Assembly (NCBI RefSeq): GCF_020889685.1
Contig: NZ_JACMYO010000026.1
Coordinates: forward strand, 1 to 59,053
Direction of reading: 5' to 3'
Length of the DNA stretch: 59,053 nucleotides
From: Bradyrhizobium oropedii
Lineage (GTDB): Bacteria; Pseudomonadota; Alphaproteobacteria; Rhizobiales; Xanthobacteraceae
Of the stretch, positions 17,481-23,925 are shown one piece after another. Each line of letters begins with the position of its first letter. Position 1 is the first letter of the stretch. Below the pieces are notes generated by a model that was given only the letters and a program-made list of their open reading frames with translations, was not told the origin of the DNA and made no database searches. Made by a program: the position numbers and the translations under genes.

Positions 17481-17507
17481 TCGTAGGTTCAAATCCCTCG
17501 CAACCAA
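17481..17507 (+). repeat. Degenerate second copy of the tRNA-fMet 3' end
   Basis: TCGTAGGTTCAAATCC followed by CTCGCAACCAA copies the tRNA T-arm and acceptor end with a four-base deletion and one substitution. It lies just 95 bases past the tRNA and looks like a scar of an earlier integration or excision at this site. Confidence 0.7.
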
Positions 17508-18010
17508 TTGCGGTCGGCATGACTAGACCGAGCGAACAACCGGGGCCGACCTTCCCTGGCCATTCTGTGCGGCTTGATTGAAGTCTTGCGCGGCTTTGCG
17601 TGCGAGTATCCTGACCAACGCGCAAATCCGGTTTCGATGAGGTGGACAACGTCAGCTCGTTGGGCCCTTCGAATCCCATATCGATTGGTTCGGCTCCTGC
17701 TTTTATGGATCTTTTGATCGCGTGCCCGAACGCTGCGCGTATGATTGCTTCCTCCGTGCCTTTAACGCTCGAACTGATGAACCGTAGCAGCTTGCGTCGA
17801 GTGACTGGCTTGCCAGTTCGGCGAAATGCAGCCGCTGTCGATATTGGCCAAGCAAGAGCCGCCGGAGCATTGATTGATCGCTCGCGATGGGCTGGTTATT
17901 CAAAATACGGACAGCGCCGAAAAATCGCGGCCGCGCCAAAAGCAAAACGTTTGGAGCGCGAGGTTGCTTGAGGATGCTTCAAATAGCGTGGCGTCGCGGT
18001 CCGGCCAAAA
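17508..18010. other. Gene-free stretch in segment A
   Basis: Open frames exist on both strands (for example plus 17642-17971 and minus 17703-17945), but none shows a ribosome site, consistent third-position bias or a recognisable protein. It may be decayed coding DNA. Confidence 0.35.
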
Positions 18011-18235
18011 CTAGAGCATCGAGAGCACGACGATCCCGTCTTCGATCTCCCCCGAGGCGAGGCGCGTCCGCGCCATCTGCTCCAGCTCCGTCCGGTACTT
18101 ATGAAGATAACTAAGGGCTTGCTTGTCCGTCTGAAATGTCGTTGTGAGCCGGCACATCTGTCGAGCTGCGCCGAGCGCAAGAGAGAACGTTATTGTTCCG
18201 TCGCCGTGTGACTTGGCTCTCCGCACGATCTGCAT
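18011..18235 (-). CDS. Small hypothetical protein
   Basis: 74 residues with a compositionally normal frame: GDGTITFSLALGAARQMCRL, then HKYRTELEQMARTRLASGEI, ending DGIVVLSML. It looks like the short uncharacterised proteins common in Bradyrhizobium. The start at ATG 18235 is uncertain because the N-terminal MQIVRRAKSH is weakly patterned. It is soluble, with no motifs of known function. Confidence 0.6.
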   Translation of the reverse strand: MQIVRRAKSHGDGTITFSLALGAARQMCRLTTTFQTDKQALSYLHKYRTELEQMARTRLASGEIEDGIVVLSML

Positions 18236-18292
18236 TCTCCGGCTTGATGAGGCTTGGTCCTCGGCGCAATCATCGACCGCTGCCGAAGTTGA

Positions 18293-18538
18293 CTATCGCG
18301 GCAACTTCCTGGTGCGCTTCTTTGGCGGAGGCGCCGGCAATGGTGCCAGACCCGTTGCAGCAGCGGCGGCTTCCCTGGTCTCGCGGAGCTCTCGAAGTCG
18401 CGCCATGTTCTTGCGAGCCTCGACGGCCCGCCTTCCGACATCTGCCATCGCGCGCGCTCCTTCTTCAGCAGCCAATCGCTTTCGGTTGGCACGCGCCATG
18501 CTTTCGGGTGATAATTCTGCCGGCCTCTTGACGCTCAT
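18293..18538 (-). CDS. Small helical hypothetical protein
   Basis: 81 residues, mostly one long charged alanine-rich helix (MARANRKRLAAEEGARAMAD, then VGRRAVEARKNMARLREL). It has a proline/lysine tail (LPAPPPKKRTRKLPR) suggestive of a nucleic-acid or partner-binding surface. The ATG at 18538 was preferred to the in-frame GTG three codons upstream. It lies just downstream of the cold-shock gene on the same strand. Function unknown. Confidence 0.6.
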   Translation of the reverse strand: MSVKRPAELSPESMARANRKRLAAEEGARAMADVGRRAVEARKNMARLRELRETREAAAAATGLAPLPAPPPKKRTRKLPR

Positions 18539-18633
18539 GCTCACCACCGCTCAACAGGCAAAACCCGCTCAATCCGGAGATCGAGCGGGCAGCATGGTCG
18601 TTTCAGTACATCCGTGAAACGACACAACGAAAC

Positions 18634-18843
18634 TCACGCCAGCGAGAGGCTTTCGGCGCTGACCTTGCCCCGCATCTTGTCGGTCTTGACCTCGTAGTGG
18701 ACCTTTTGACCCTCCGCGAGACTCGAAAGGCCGGCCCGTTCGACTGCGCTGATGTGCACGAACACATCGCTACTGCCGTCTTCCGGCTGGATAAAACCGA
18801 AGCCCTTTTGGCTATTGAACCACTTAACAGTACCTGTCGTCAT
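18634..18843 (-). CDS. cspA: Cold-shock protein (CspA family)
   Basis: A 69-residue single cold-shock domain. It has [20 protein letters not shown] with RNP1 (KGFGFI), RNP2 (DVFVHISAV) and the closing [19 protein letters not shown]. It is an RNA/ssDNA-binding chaperone in the cytoplasm. The ATG at 18843 starts the conserved [10 protein letters not shown] long leader region of about 400 bases separates it from the divergent bS21 gene, as expected for csp mRNAs. Confidence 0.95.
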   Translation of the reverse strand: MTTGTVKWFNSQKGFGFIQPEDGSSDVFVHISAVERAGLSSLAEGQKVHYEVKTDKMRGKVSAESLSLA

Positions 18844-19262
18844 CTTGATCTCCAAAGCGCACGAGCACGAACCGCGTGACAATCACGCGATGATTTCAAC
18901 TTCGTCGATGTCTTTGGAAAAGGGGCCCGCGGGCGCGTTCAACAAGGCACACGGCTAATCGAATAGTTTCCACATATACACACTATGTGCAGGACCTACA
19001 AGGGAAAGGGCTGATTTGTTCCAGTGCGGGGCCGCTGCTGATCGAGGGCATCGAACGGGCTCGCCGAGGGAGCTAATCAATTGACACGGCCGTGCGGTGG
19101 TGATCCCGTCATTCTACCGGCCGTATCGGCATGGCGAGCAGACCGGCTTGTTCGAAGCCGGCGAAGAATTACGCCGTTACTCTCATCCTCACATTCGTGA
19201 ACCTCCCCTGCGCGAAGGCTGGGTGCAGGACCGTTCCAGTTCGCAGCTACCGAGGAGTTTTG
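18844..19262. promoter_or_regulatory. Divergent control region between cspA and rpsU
   Basis: 419 bases with no supported gene. It must hold the cspA leader on the minus side and the rpsU promoter and leader on the plus side. It is AT-richer around 18958-18990 (GAATAGTTTCCACATATACA). No firm -35/-10 pair is assigned. Confidence 0.45.
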
Positions 19263-19532
19263 ATGCACGTCCTTGTTCGCGACAACAACATCGACCAGGC
19301 ACTTCGAGTCCTGAAGAAGAAGATGCAGCGCGAAGGCGTCTTCCGGGAGATGAAGCAACGCCGCGCCTATGAGAAGCCTTCGGAAAGAAAGACGCGAGAA
19401 AGATCGGAGGCCATTCGCCGGGCCCGCAAGCTCGCTCGCAAGCAGGCGATCCGCGAAGGGTTGCTACCGGCGCCTCCGAAAAAGAAGCTTCCAGAGCGCA
19501 AGCCGCCTTTGCCGCAGGTCACTGTCACCTAG
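19263..19532 (+). CDS. rpsU: 30S ribosomal protein bS21
   Basis: 89 residues. It opens with [20 protein letters not shown] and carries the family core [20 protein letters not shown], then a very basic tail ([19 protein letters not shown]). The ATG is behind GAGGAG. bS21 sits near the anti-Shine-Dalgarno of 16S rRNA and affects initiation. Bradyrhizobium-type genomes usually carry more than one copy. Here it lies inside a tRNA-anchored segment beside a csp gene, so this is probably an accessory paralogue. Confidence 0.95.
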   Translation: MHVLVRDNNIDQALRVLKKKMQREGVFREMKQRRAYEKPSERKTRERSEAIRRARKLARKQAIREGLLPAPPKKKLPERKPPLPQVTVT

Positions 19533-19706
19533 CAAGGATATCGGCCGGTTTGATTTGGCTGAGGTCAAACGACGGGTCCGAATGTCGCGTGAGACTTATC
19601 GAAGCCGGATGGTCTCATCGAGAGGCAGAGCTCCCAATTCGCTCAGTTGGATTGTGGCAACTGGATATGCCTAGGAATCGGATGGGTTAGGGCGCATATT
19701 GAGGAA

Positions 19707-19895
19707 ATGAAAACCTATTTCACGCCCCGTTTGCTGGAGGTCACCGTGACGCCTCAGCAGCCCACGCGCTGGAAATGGCACGTTTCCGAAGCAAATGTTG
19801 AGCTGGCCTGCGGGTACGCGACCAGCCGAGAAACGGCGCAGATTGAGGGTGATGACGCTCTATTCGCTATGCTCTCTGTAGGCGCCCTCAAATGA
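19707..19895 (+). CDS. Small hypothetical protein
   Basis: 62 residues from ATG 19707 (weak GAGGA upstream): MKTYFTPRLLEVTVTPQQPT, then RWKWHVSEANVELACGYATS and AQIEGDDALFAML. The pattern of a tryptophan-rich strand followed by GYxTSRETAQIEGD is one I associate with small Bradyrhizobium proteins of unknown role. It is soluble, with no signal peptide. The frame is open upstream to 19647. Confidence 0.6.
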   Translation: MKTYFTPRLLEVTVTPQQPTRWKWHVSEANVELACGYATSRETAQIEGDDALFAMLSVGALK

Positions 19896-20029
19896 CTCCT
19901 GGGCGTCCAGGACCGCAACCTCGCCAGGTCGATTGAAAAGGCAGGCATTGCGAGGGAGCAGAAGTCTGACCGCGTCAATACGAGGAACGAAATCCGCATA
20001 CCATCTGTTGCCGCCGAAAGGAAATGCGG

Positions 20030-20266
20030 ATGACCCGCTACTACTTCGACATCAGAGACGACAACGGGATTTATCCCGATGAGGAAGGGATGGAGCTTGC
20101 AACGCAGCGTGAAGCTGAAGTCGAGGCAGCGGAATCGCTGGCGGGCCTAGCGCGTGACCTTGCCACCCTGGACGATCGACCGGACCTCTCGGTTGAGGTG
20201 AGAACCGTCGTTGGACGCCTATTCCAAGCCGCTCTCATTTTCGACAGAAACGAGACGAAACGGTGA
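20030..20266 (+). CDS. DUF6894-family small protein
   Basis: 78 residues. The start MTRYYFDIRDDNGIYPDEEG, then ATQREAEVEAAESLAGLARD, is the DUF6894 signature (xRYYFDxR...DEEG...A..EA..SLA). The ATG at 20030 has AGGA at proper spacing; an earlier ATG at 20024 is too close to it. Function unknown. A second, frameshifted member is at 22451-22695. Confidence 0.82.
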   Translation: MTRYYFDIRDDNGIYPDEEGMELATQREAEVEAAESLAGLARDLATLDDRPDLSVEVRTVVGRLFQAALIFDRNETKR

Positions 20267-20339
20267 GGGCGCAGCAATGGCCGTCTCGCTCTTGGTCTCT
20301 CAGCCTCGTCGCGATCGCCTTCTCGTGTGAAGTGTACCG

Positions 20340-20567
20340 CTAGTTTGATATCCGCCGCTCCGCCATGAGCCATCGATGGACAATCTGCCATTTGTCCTCG
20401 GCGCCTGACCGAAAGTCTAGCAATGTCGGCTCGCGCCTGGCTTTGATCTCGAGGAAAAATCGCCGCGCGTCGCGTGCGCAGACTCGTCCATCAAACGGCT
20501 GCGTCTTGACCCAGTGGTCCCATTCGCGAACGATCGCCTGCCTGGCTTCGCGATGATGCGACGTCAT
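20340..20567 (-). CDS. Small hypothetical protein (operon member)
   Basis: 75 residues: AIVREWDHWVKTQPFDGRVC, then DARRFFLEIKARREPTLLDF and DKWQIVHRWLMAERRI. This REWDxW...FF.E....LLDF...DKWQ.VH.WL pattern is a recurrent uncharacterised Bradyrhizobium family (from memory). Its ATG overlaps the stop of the upstream gene by four bases (ATGA at 20564-20567), so the two are translationally coupled. Confidence 0.72.
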   Translation of the reverse strand: MTSHHREARQAIVREWDHWVKTQPFDGRVCARDARRFFLEIKARREPTLLDFRSGAEDKWQIVHRWLMAERRISN

Positions 20568-20770
20568 CCAGCGGGCCTTGTTGGCGGTTTGACGGGACTC
20601 TGGGATTCTCGCGCCAATCGCTCGGCTTTGAGACGCTCGCGGTTGGCTTGGAACGCCTTGTCGGCTTTGGCTTGCTCGCTCGGAGCGACTTCCACTTTTC
20701 GGAACAGCTTGTTGGCCTCTCGCGCCGCGGCGGTTGTATTCTGGCGGCCGAAGGTTCGGTCTTTGATCAT
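20564..20770 (-). CDS. Small charged hypothetical protein (operon member)
   Basis: 68 residues from ATG 20770 (MIKDRTFGRQNTTAAAREAN), rich in Lys/Glu/Ala helix (KADKAFQANRERLKAERLAR) and ending KPPTRPAG. An alternative ATG lies at 20779. It is coupled to the following gene through ATGA. There is no known domain. A DNA- or RNA-associated role is possible from the charge but unproven. Confidence 0.62.
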   Translation of the reverse strand: MIKDRTFGRQNTTAAAREANKLFRKVEVAPSEQAKADKAFQANRERLKAERLARESQSPVKPPTRPAG

Positions 20771-20951
20771 CCCTGGCACTCGATCCTCCCTAAGCTATGA
20801 GATGGGTCTCGGGAGACGCGACTTCGGCTTAGACCCCGGTGTGTTCGTCCGTCACCGGCGGCGGCCTCACGATTCATATTCTCGCTTCGCCTTCGTTAAA
20901 CGTTCCGGCGTCGCTCCGGTTCCTGGCGACAACGCTTCCGTGCTGAAGTTG

Positions 20952-21152
20952 CTAGAACAGGTTCTCCGTCGCCTTGTCGAGCCGTCTTAAGGAGCCGCCG
21001 GTTTCGTTGAGGTGACCCACCAGTTCACCGGAGAGCCGATAAATCCTGCTGCCCTTCAGATCGTAAAGCTTCCGACCCTTGAGGTCGAAAATGGCGGAAT
21101 CGATCACCACGGCGACGTGTACGCCATCACTGTTGACTACGTCGCCTTTCAA
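20952..21152 (-). CDS. Small hypothetical protein with DLKG repeats
   Basis: 66 residues with two tandem strand motifs: IFDLKGRKLYDLKGSRIYRL, then SGELVGHLNETGG. These resemble the short beta-hairpin repeats of many small rhizobial proteins. It has no leader and no catalytic motif. It belongs to the same minus-strand run of small genes. Confidence 0.65.
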   Translation of the reverse strand: MKGDVVNSDGVHVAVVIDSAIFDLKGRKLYDLKGSRIYRLSGELVGHLNETGGSLRRLDKATENLF

Positions 21153-21191
21153 GCGTGATCTCCCTTGTTTTCGCGACCGTGGCCGGCTCCC

Positions 21192-21473
21192 TCACTGCTT
21201 CCTGAAGTCGATGCTTCTCAGGATGATCCCGGCGGGCACACCTTCGAACTCGCCCGCCATGTATTTGACGGTGGCGCGGGCTTCAATGCGCGCTCGGAGT
21301 CGCATGAACTGTGCTTCGCGCTCGCTCGATGGTGCGCGTCCCGCACCTTCCAGCTCATCCATCGCGGAGGTCGAGATCGCGCAGGGGACGACCTTTTCGC
21401 CGTCGCGCATCGAGAACTGGACGATCATGCGGTCGTACTCGAAACTGGTGAAACAGGCTTGTTCAAGTGCCAT
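21192..21473 (-). CDS. DUF1488-family protein
   Basis: 93 residues. The pattern FEYDRMIVQFSMRDGEKVVP CAIS, then a helix with REAQFMRLRARIEARATVKY and a C-terminal strand GIILRSIDF, matches DUF1488 small proteins (FxMxDGxxxVxCxIS...). Function unknown. It is mid-operon in the 20.3-22.1 kb small-gene cluster. Confidence 0.75.
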   Translation of the reverse strand: MALEQACFTSFEYDRMIVQFSMRDGEKVVPCAISTSAMDELEGAGRAPSSEREAQFMRLRARIEARATVKYMAGEFEGVPAGIILRSIDFRKQ

Positions 21474-21512
21474 GCGACTAATCCGTTGCCGTTGGCCGAA
21501 GCCGGCACAGCT

Positions 21513-21809
21513 TCAGCCCTGCCCATCGAGCCGGGCAAAATCCGCCAGAATCGCCGCGACGAGATCGCGATGCCTTGTGTCGTCAGGCAACAGGCTCGCG
21601 GCGTAGATGTTCAGCACGTAGCGTGCCTTGGCGGCCGCTTCCGGCCATGAGGTCGCGGCGACCGACAGCAGTTCGCTTTCCAGCACGCTTTGCCGTTCGC
21701 GCAGCTCCCGCGCACGGCTCTCGACATCCGTCATTGCGCGGCGGATTTCCGTCGCTTTCTGCGCTGCAATCCCGCGATGTTTATCCAGATCGAGCGGTTC
21801 GTCACTCAT
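21513..21809 (-). CDS. Hypothetical coiled-coil protein (operon member)
   Basis: 98 residues from ATG 21809 (MSDEPLDLDKHRGIAAQKAT). A heptad-like central helix (RRAMTDVESRARELRERQSV) is followed by TSWPEAAAKARYVLNIYA and ILADFARL. This is a recognisable but unnamed alphaproteobacterial type. The start overlaps the upstream gene's stop by eight bases, giving coupled translation. Confidence 0.72.
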   Translation of the reverse strand: MSDEPLDLDKHRGIAAQKATEIRRAMTDVESRARELRERQSVLESELLSVAATSWPEAAAKARYVLNIYAASLLPDDTRHRDLVAAILADFARLDGQG

Positions 21810-22068
21810 CTGGCGTGCTCGCGTCGATCCGTTGTGCATCCGCCAGGTCGACCGGACCGATGGAAAACATCTCCATCCTGGCGCCGTGCGAGGCTGCCGG
21901 CACGATCATCATGGTCGCAACGCGGCGATAGGACGCGAAGGAAAGCCCTTCGATCATCTCCTCGTCAGTGATGACCTCGTAGCGTCCGGCAGGCAGAGGG
22001 TGATCGATGCCTCTGATTTGGAACGAATGCTTGAAGGTGACGACTTCCCGTCGTGAGCGAGTTTTCAT
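21802..22068 (-). CDS. Small hypothetical protein (first gene of operon)
   Basis: 88 residues from ATG 22068 (MKTRSRREVVTFKHSFQIRG, then DHPLPAGRYEVITDEEMIEG). The end has MFSIGPVDLADAQRIDAS. The VTFKHxFxLxGxDxxLPAGxYxVxTDEExIEGLSF pattern is a recurrent rhizobial family of unknown function. It overlaps the next gene by eight bases. Its upstream region (22069-22304) would hold the operon promoter. Confidence 0.75.
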   Translation of the reverse strand: MKTRSRREVVTFKHSFQIRGIDHPLPAGRYEVITDEEMIEGLSFASYRRVATMMIVPAASHGARMEMFSIGPVDLADAQRIDASTPDE

Positions 22069-22304
22069 GTGCACCCGCCCTTTGCCAATGCTCGGGCGCC
22101 GATGCCGGCTCACCCATAAGCCACCATGCGCTCTTTCGGCGGCACTAGCTACCGCTTTCTCGTGGCCCGATGTCGCGGCCGGAACGCCTCAAAACACTCG
22201 CTATTCCGCTGGCGGACGCGTAATGTGCGCCATCACCGTCCATTCTCGGCATCCATCGGTGACTGAGAGTTAAGTGCGCTCCCGCCAAAGACGAGGAGCG
22301 TCCA

Positions 22305-22396
22305 TTGTCACGGTTTCGCCTGGTCGACTGGATTGTGCCGCCGGTGGTCATCCACTGGCTCTCCTGCTTTTGATCGCTGTGATAGCTCTATTGTAA
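22305..22396 (+). pseudogene. Frameshifted 30-residue membrane-protein gene
   Basis: A TTG start at 22305 sits behind GAGGAG and reads (M)SRFRLVDWIVPPVVI, then breaks. One missing C at about 22352 shifts it out of frame. In the next frame it continues PLALLLLIAVIALL to TAA 22394-22396. Restoring one C gives a single-span small membrane protein with the LVDWIVPPVVIP motif I associate with Bradyrhizobium small proteins. It is below usual gene-calling length. Confidence 0.6.
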
Positions 22397-22450
22397 GTGT
22401 ATCGTGCGGTGGTCGACCTCTTGCGCCGAGCGAGAGGCGGATATGGGGTC

Positions 22451-22695
22451 TCACTGGAAACGTCTAATCTCAAAGGTGAACGTTGCCCGTAACACCGGTC
22501 CATCTTCGTCGCGAACGTTGATTGCAACACGGCGTGCTGGACCGCCGACAGTACAGCGTCGAACTCCATCCTTGGCCAAGAGTGCCAGCGCCAAGGTTGC
22601 TTCGTGCTGCATAGCCTCCAGCGAAACGAGATCTATCCCCTGTTCGTCGGGATCATCTCATCACCTTCGCGCTGATCGAAAAAGTACCTACGCAT
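22451..22695 (-). pseudogene. Frameshifted DUF6894 gene
   Basis: ATG 22695 reads MRRYFFDQREGDEMIP, then meets a false stop. Deleting or adding one frame step at about 22649 continues as DEQGIDLVSLEAMQHEATLA, then GPARRVAINVRDEDG and FTFEIRRFQ before TGA 22451. The restored protein is a normal DUF6894 member like the one at 20030. It is either a true pseudogene or a base-call error. Confidence 0.75.
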
Positions 22696-22879
22696 GCAAT
22701 TGCTCCCGATTAAGGCGGGAGCGCTGTAGCGTCTCTCTGTCACCGCAAAATGCCCAGACCGGATCGGTGATGGTGCCAAGCTAGCCGACTTCCAAACGCT
22801 CCTCAATCTTACACCATGGGTCAGTTCGATTGTGAGGTTTGGGCTGGTATGTTGACCGGCCACGGCGCACACTCGATGG

Positions 22880-23074
22880 ATGAAAAACCGCATCGGTTGG
22901 ACGACTTGCCTCTCCATTGGCGGCGCATACGCAGTGGCCGAACGCCTTGAGGGTGGCATAGTCGGCAATGGACTCATCACCTTCGCCACCAAGACGGAGG
23001 CGCAGGAATTCATTGATTCTGGTCAGGCCGATGAGCTGGGGTCACGTGGTTCTGTCCCGAAAAGCCGAGAATGA
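22880..23074 (+). CDS. Small hypothetical protein
   Basis: 64 residues: MKNRIGWTTCLSIGGAYAVA, then ERLEGGIVGNGLITFATKTE and AQEFIDSGQADELGS. The start is supported only by the frame. Its stop overlaps the ATG of the next gene (ATGA, 23071-23074), which argues that both are translated. No known family; one beta-strand and helix pattern. Confidence 0.55.
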   Translation: MKNRIGWTTCLSIGGAYAVAERLEGGIVGNGLITFATKTEAQEFIDSGQADELGSRGSVPKSRE

Positions 23075-23277
23075 CCCTGCGCGACAAATGGACCGTAGAC
23101 CTTGAGTGTCCCCGTTGTGGGAGGCTCGACGTGGCGCGACTCTCACAAGCGGATGGCTACGCCTATGTGAGGGGAGACACCGCTACCCGCGCCGATCATG
23201 TGCCGGTCGGCTTTGCCTGCATTGATCCGGAGACCAGCAGCTTTCAGTGTTCGAAATGTCAGGTGCTAATACCGTGA
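23071..23277 (+). CDS. Small zinc-ribbon hypothetical protein
   Basis: 68 residues. CPRCG near the N-terminus (DLECPRCGRLDVARLSQADG) and CSKC near the C-terminus form a C-x2-C...C-x2-C zinc ribbon. Between them are HVPVGFACIDPETSSFQ. It is translationally coupled to the preceding gene through ATGA. Nucleic-acid or protein binding is possible; function unknown. Confidence 0.7.
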   Translation: MTLRDKWTVDLECPRCGRLDVARLSQADGYAYVRGDTATRADHVPVGFACIDPETSSFQCSKCQVLIP

Positions 23278-23308
23278 TGCTGCTCCCGCGAATGAGCGAA
23301 AGTGGGGC

Positions 23309-23440
23309 ATGACTATTCTTCGCGAATTGCACACTGCGGAGGAGGGTTTCGTCGGGATCGCCGTCGCGCTGACCGGCGGTGACGGGGCATGCCAAATCGT
23401 GCTTCGCACAGGGCCAATCGTCGAGGACTTTATCCGATAA
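23309..23440 (+). CDS. Possible very small protein (43 aa)
   Basis: ATG 23309 to TAA 23440 gives MTILRELHTAEEGFVGIAVA, then LTGGDGACQIVLRTGP and IVEDFIR. The ribosome site is weak (GTGGGG). The pattern looks protein-like but there is no family. It is included because it lies in a run of very small genes; it may be spurious. Confidence 0.35.
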   Translation: MTILRELHTAEEGFVGIAVALTGGDGACQIVLRTGPIVEDFIR

Positions 23441-23613
23441 GCAGTGGAAGTAGCCAACCGTCGCAATCCCTCTCGGGCAGTTCGTCCCAGAATTCCGCAA
23501 CGTTCGACTAACGCTAGCGCAGTTTCAAGTCACACCGGTCTGCAAACGGAAGCGCCGTGTGAAGACCACCCTCCGGAAACCATGGGCGCGCTGACCCTGC
23601 GAAAGGCGACCAG

Positions 23614-23826
23614 TTGAAGGCGGGTTCGCCAATTGTGTGCCGGAGCGAGGAAAGTGCGCGTCGAACTGCCCAAAGGCTTGCCATGAGCAAGGCAGGCTTC
23701 TCGACAAGCTCGGATACCGAGACGGGCGACTACGACGACCAGCCGACTGTGTTCTTTCGAGCGGGTAGACGTTTGGCCTTTGCCTTCGGAGGCAACTCTA
23801 AGCGACCGCCTGAAATAGCAATTTGA
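23614..23826 (+). CDS. Small hypothetical protein, TTG start
   Basis: 70 residues from TTG 23614 (the frame has no upstream ATG): SEESARRTAQRLAMSKAGFS, then TSSDTETGDYDDQPTVFFRA and GRRLAFAFGG. The SSDxExGDYDDxPVVFFRAGRLP-like end is a recurring type in rhizobial accessory DNA. It ends only 13 bases before the duplicated tRNA end, so it is the last gene of segment A. Confidence 0.58.
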   Translation: MKAGSPIVCRSEESARRTAQRLAMSKAGFSTSSDTETGDYDDQPTVFFRAGRRLAFAFGGNSKRPPEIAI

Positions 23827-23829
23827 GAT

Positions 23830-23854
23830 GGTTGCACGTCCCCGCAACCAAAAT
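23830..23854 (+). repeat. Duplicated tRNA-fMet end / att-like junction 2
   Basis: GGTTGC-N8-GCAACC (23830-23849) makes a perfect dyad. Its right half is inside TCCCCGCAACCAAAAT (23839-23854), identical to the tRNA-fMet end and the bases just after it. The same 20-bp dyad architecture occurs at 31137-31156. Confidence 0.8.
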
Positions 23855-23858
23855 TGGT

Positions 23859-23902
23859 AGCAAGCCCCGGCAATCTCGATTGATTGCCGGGGCTTGCTTT
23901 TT
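23859..23902 (+). terminator. Rho-independent terminator after junction 2
   Basis: AGCAAGCCCCGGCAATC pairs with GATTGCCGGGGCTTGCT around a short loop, followed by TTTTT. It occupies the same place relative to the tRNA end as the terminator at 17395, as if copied with a tRNA-end module. Confidence 0.88.
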
Positions 23903-23925
23903 GCGGCCAGGTCGCCCCAACGGCA

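Larger units (their letters stand above)
17387..23854. mobile_element. tRNA-fMet-anchored segment A (about 6.5 kb, no integrase seen)
   Basis: Bounded on the left by the real tRNA 3' end and on the right by the duplicated TCCCCGCAACCAAAAT at 23839-23854. The cargo is small genes: bS21, cold-shock protein, DUF6894, DUF1488 and other short proteins, with two frameshifted genes. No integrase, relaxase or replication gene is visible, so it is either a decayed island or one mobilised in trans. Confidence 0.65.

Noticed and set aside
17642..17971. Plus-strand frame near the left end of segment A
   Set aside because: No ribosome site, poor codon pattern and no recognisable peptide; an overlapping minus frame is equally weak.
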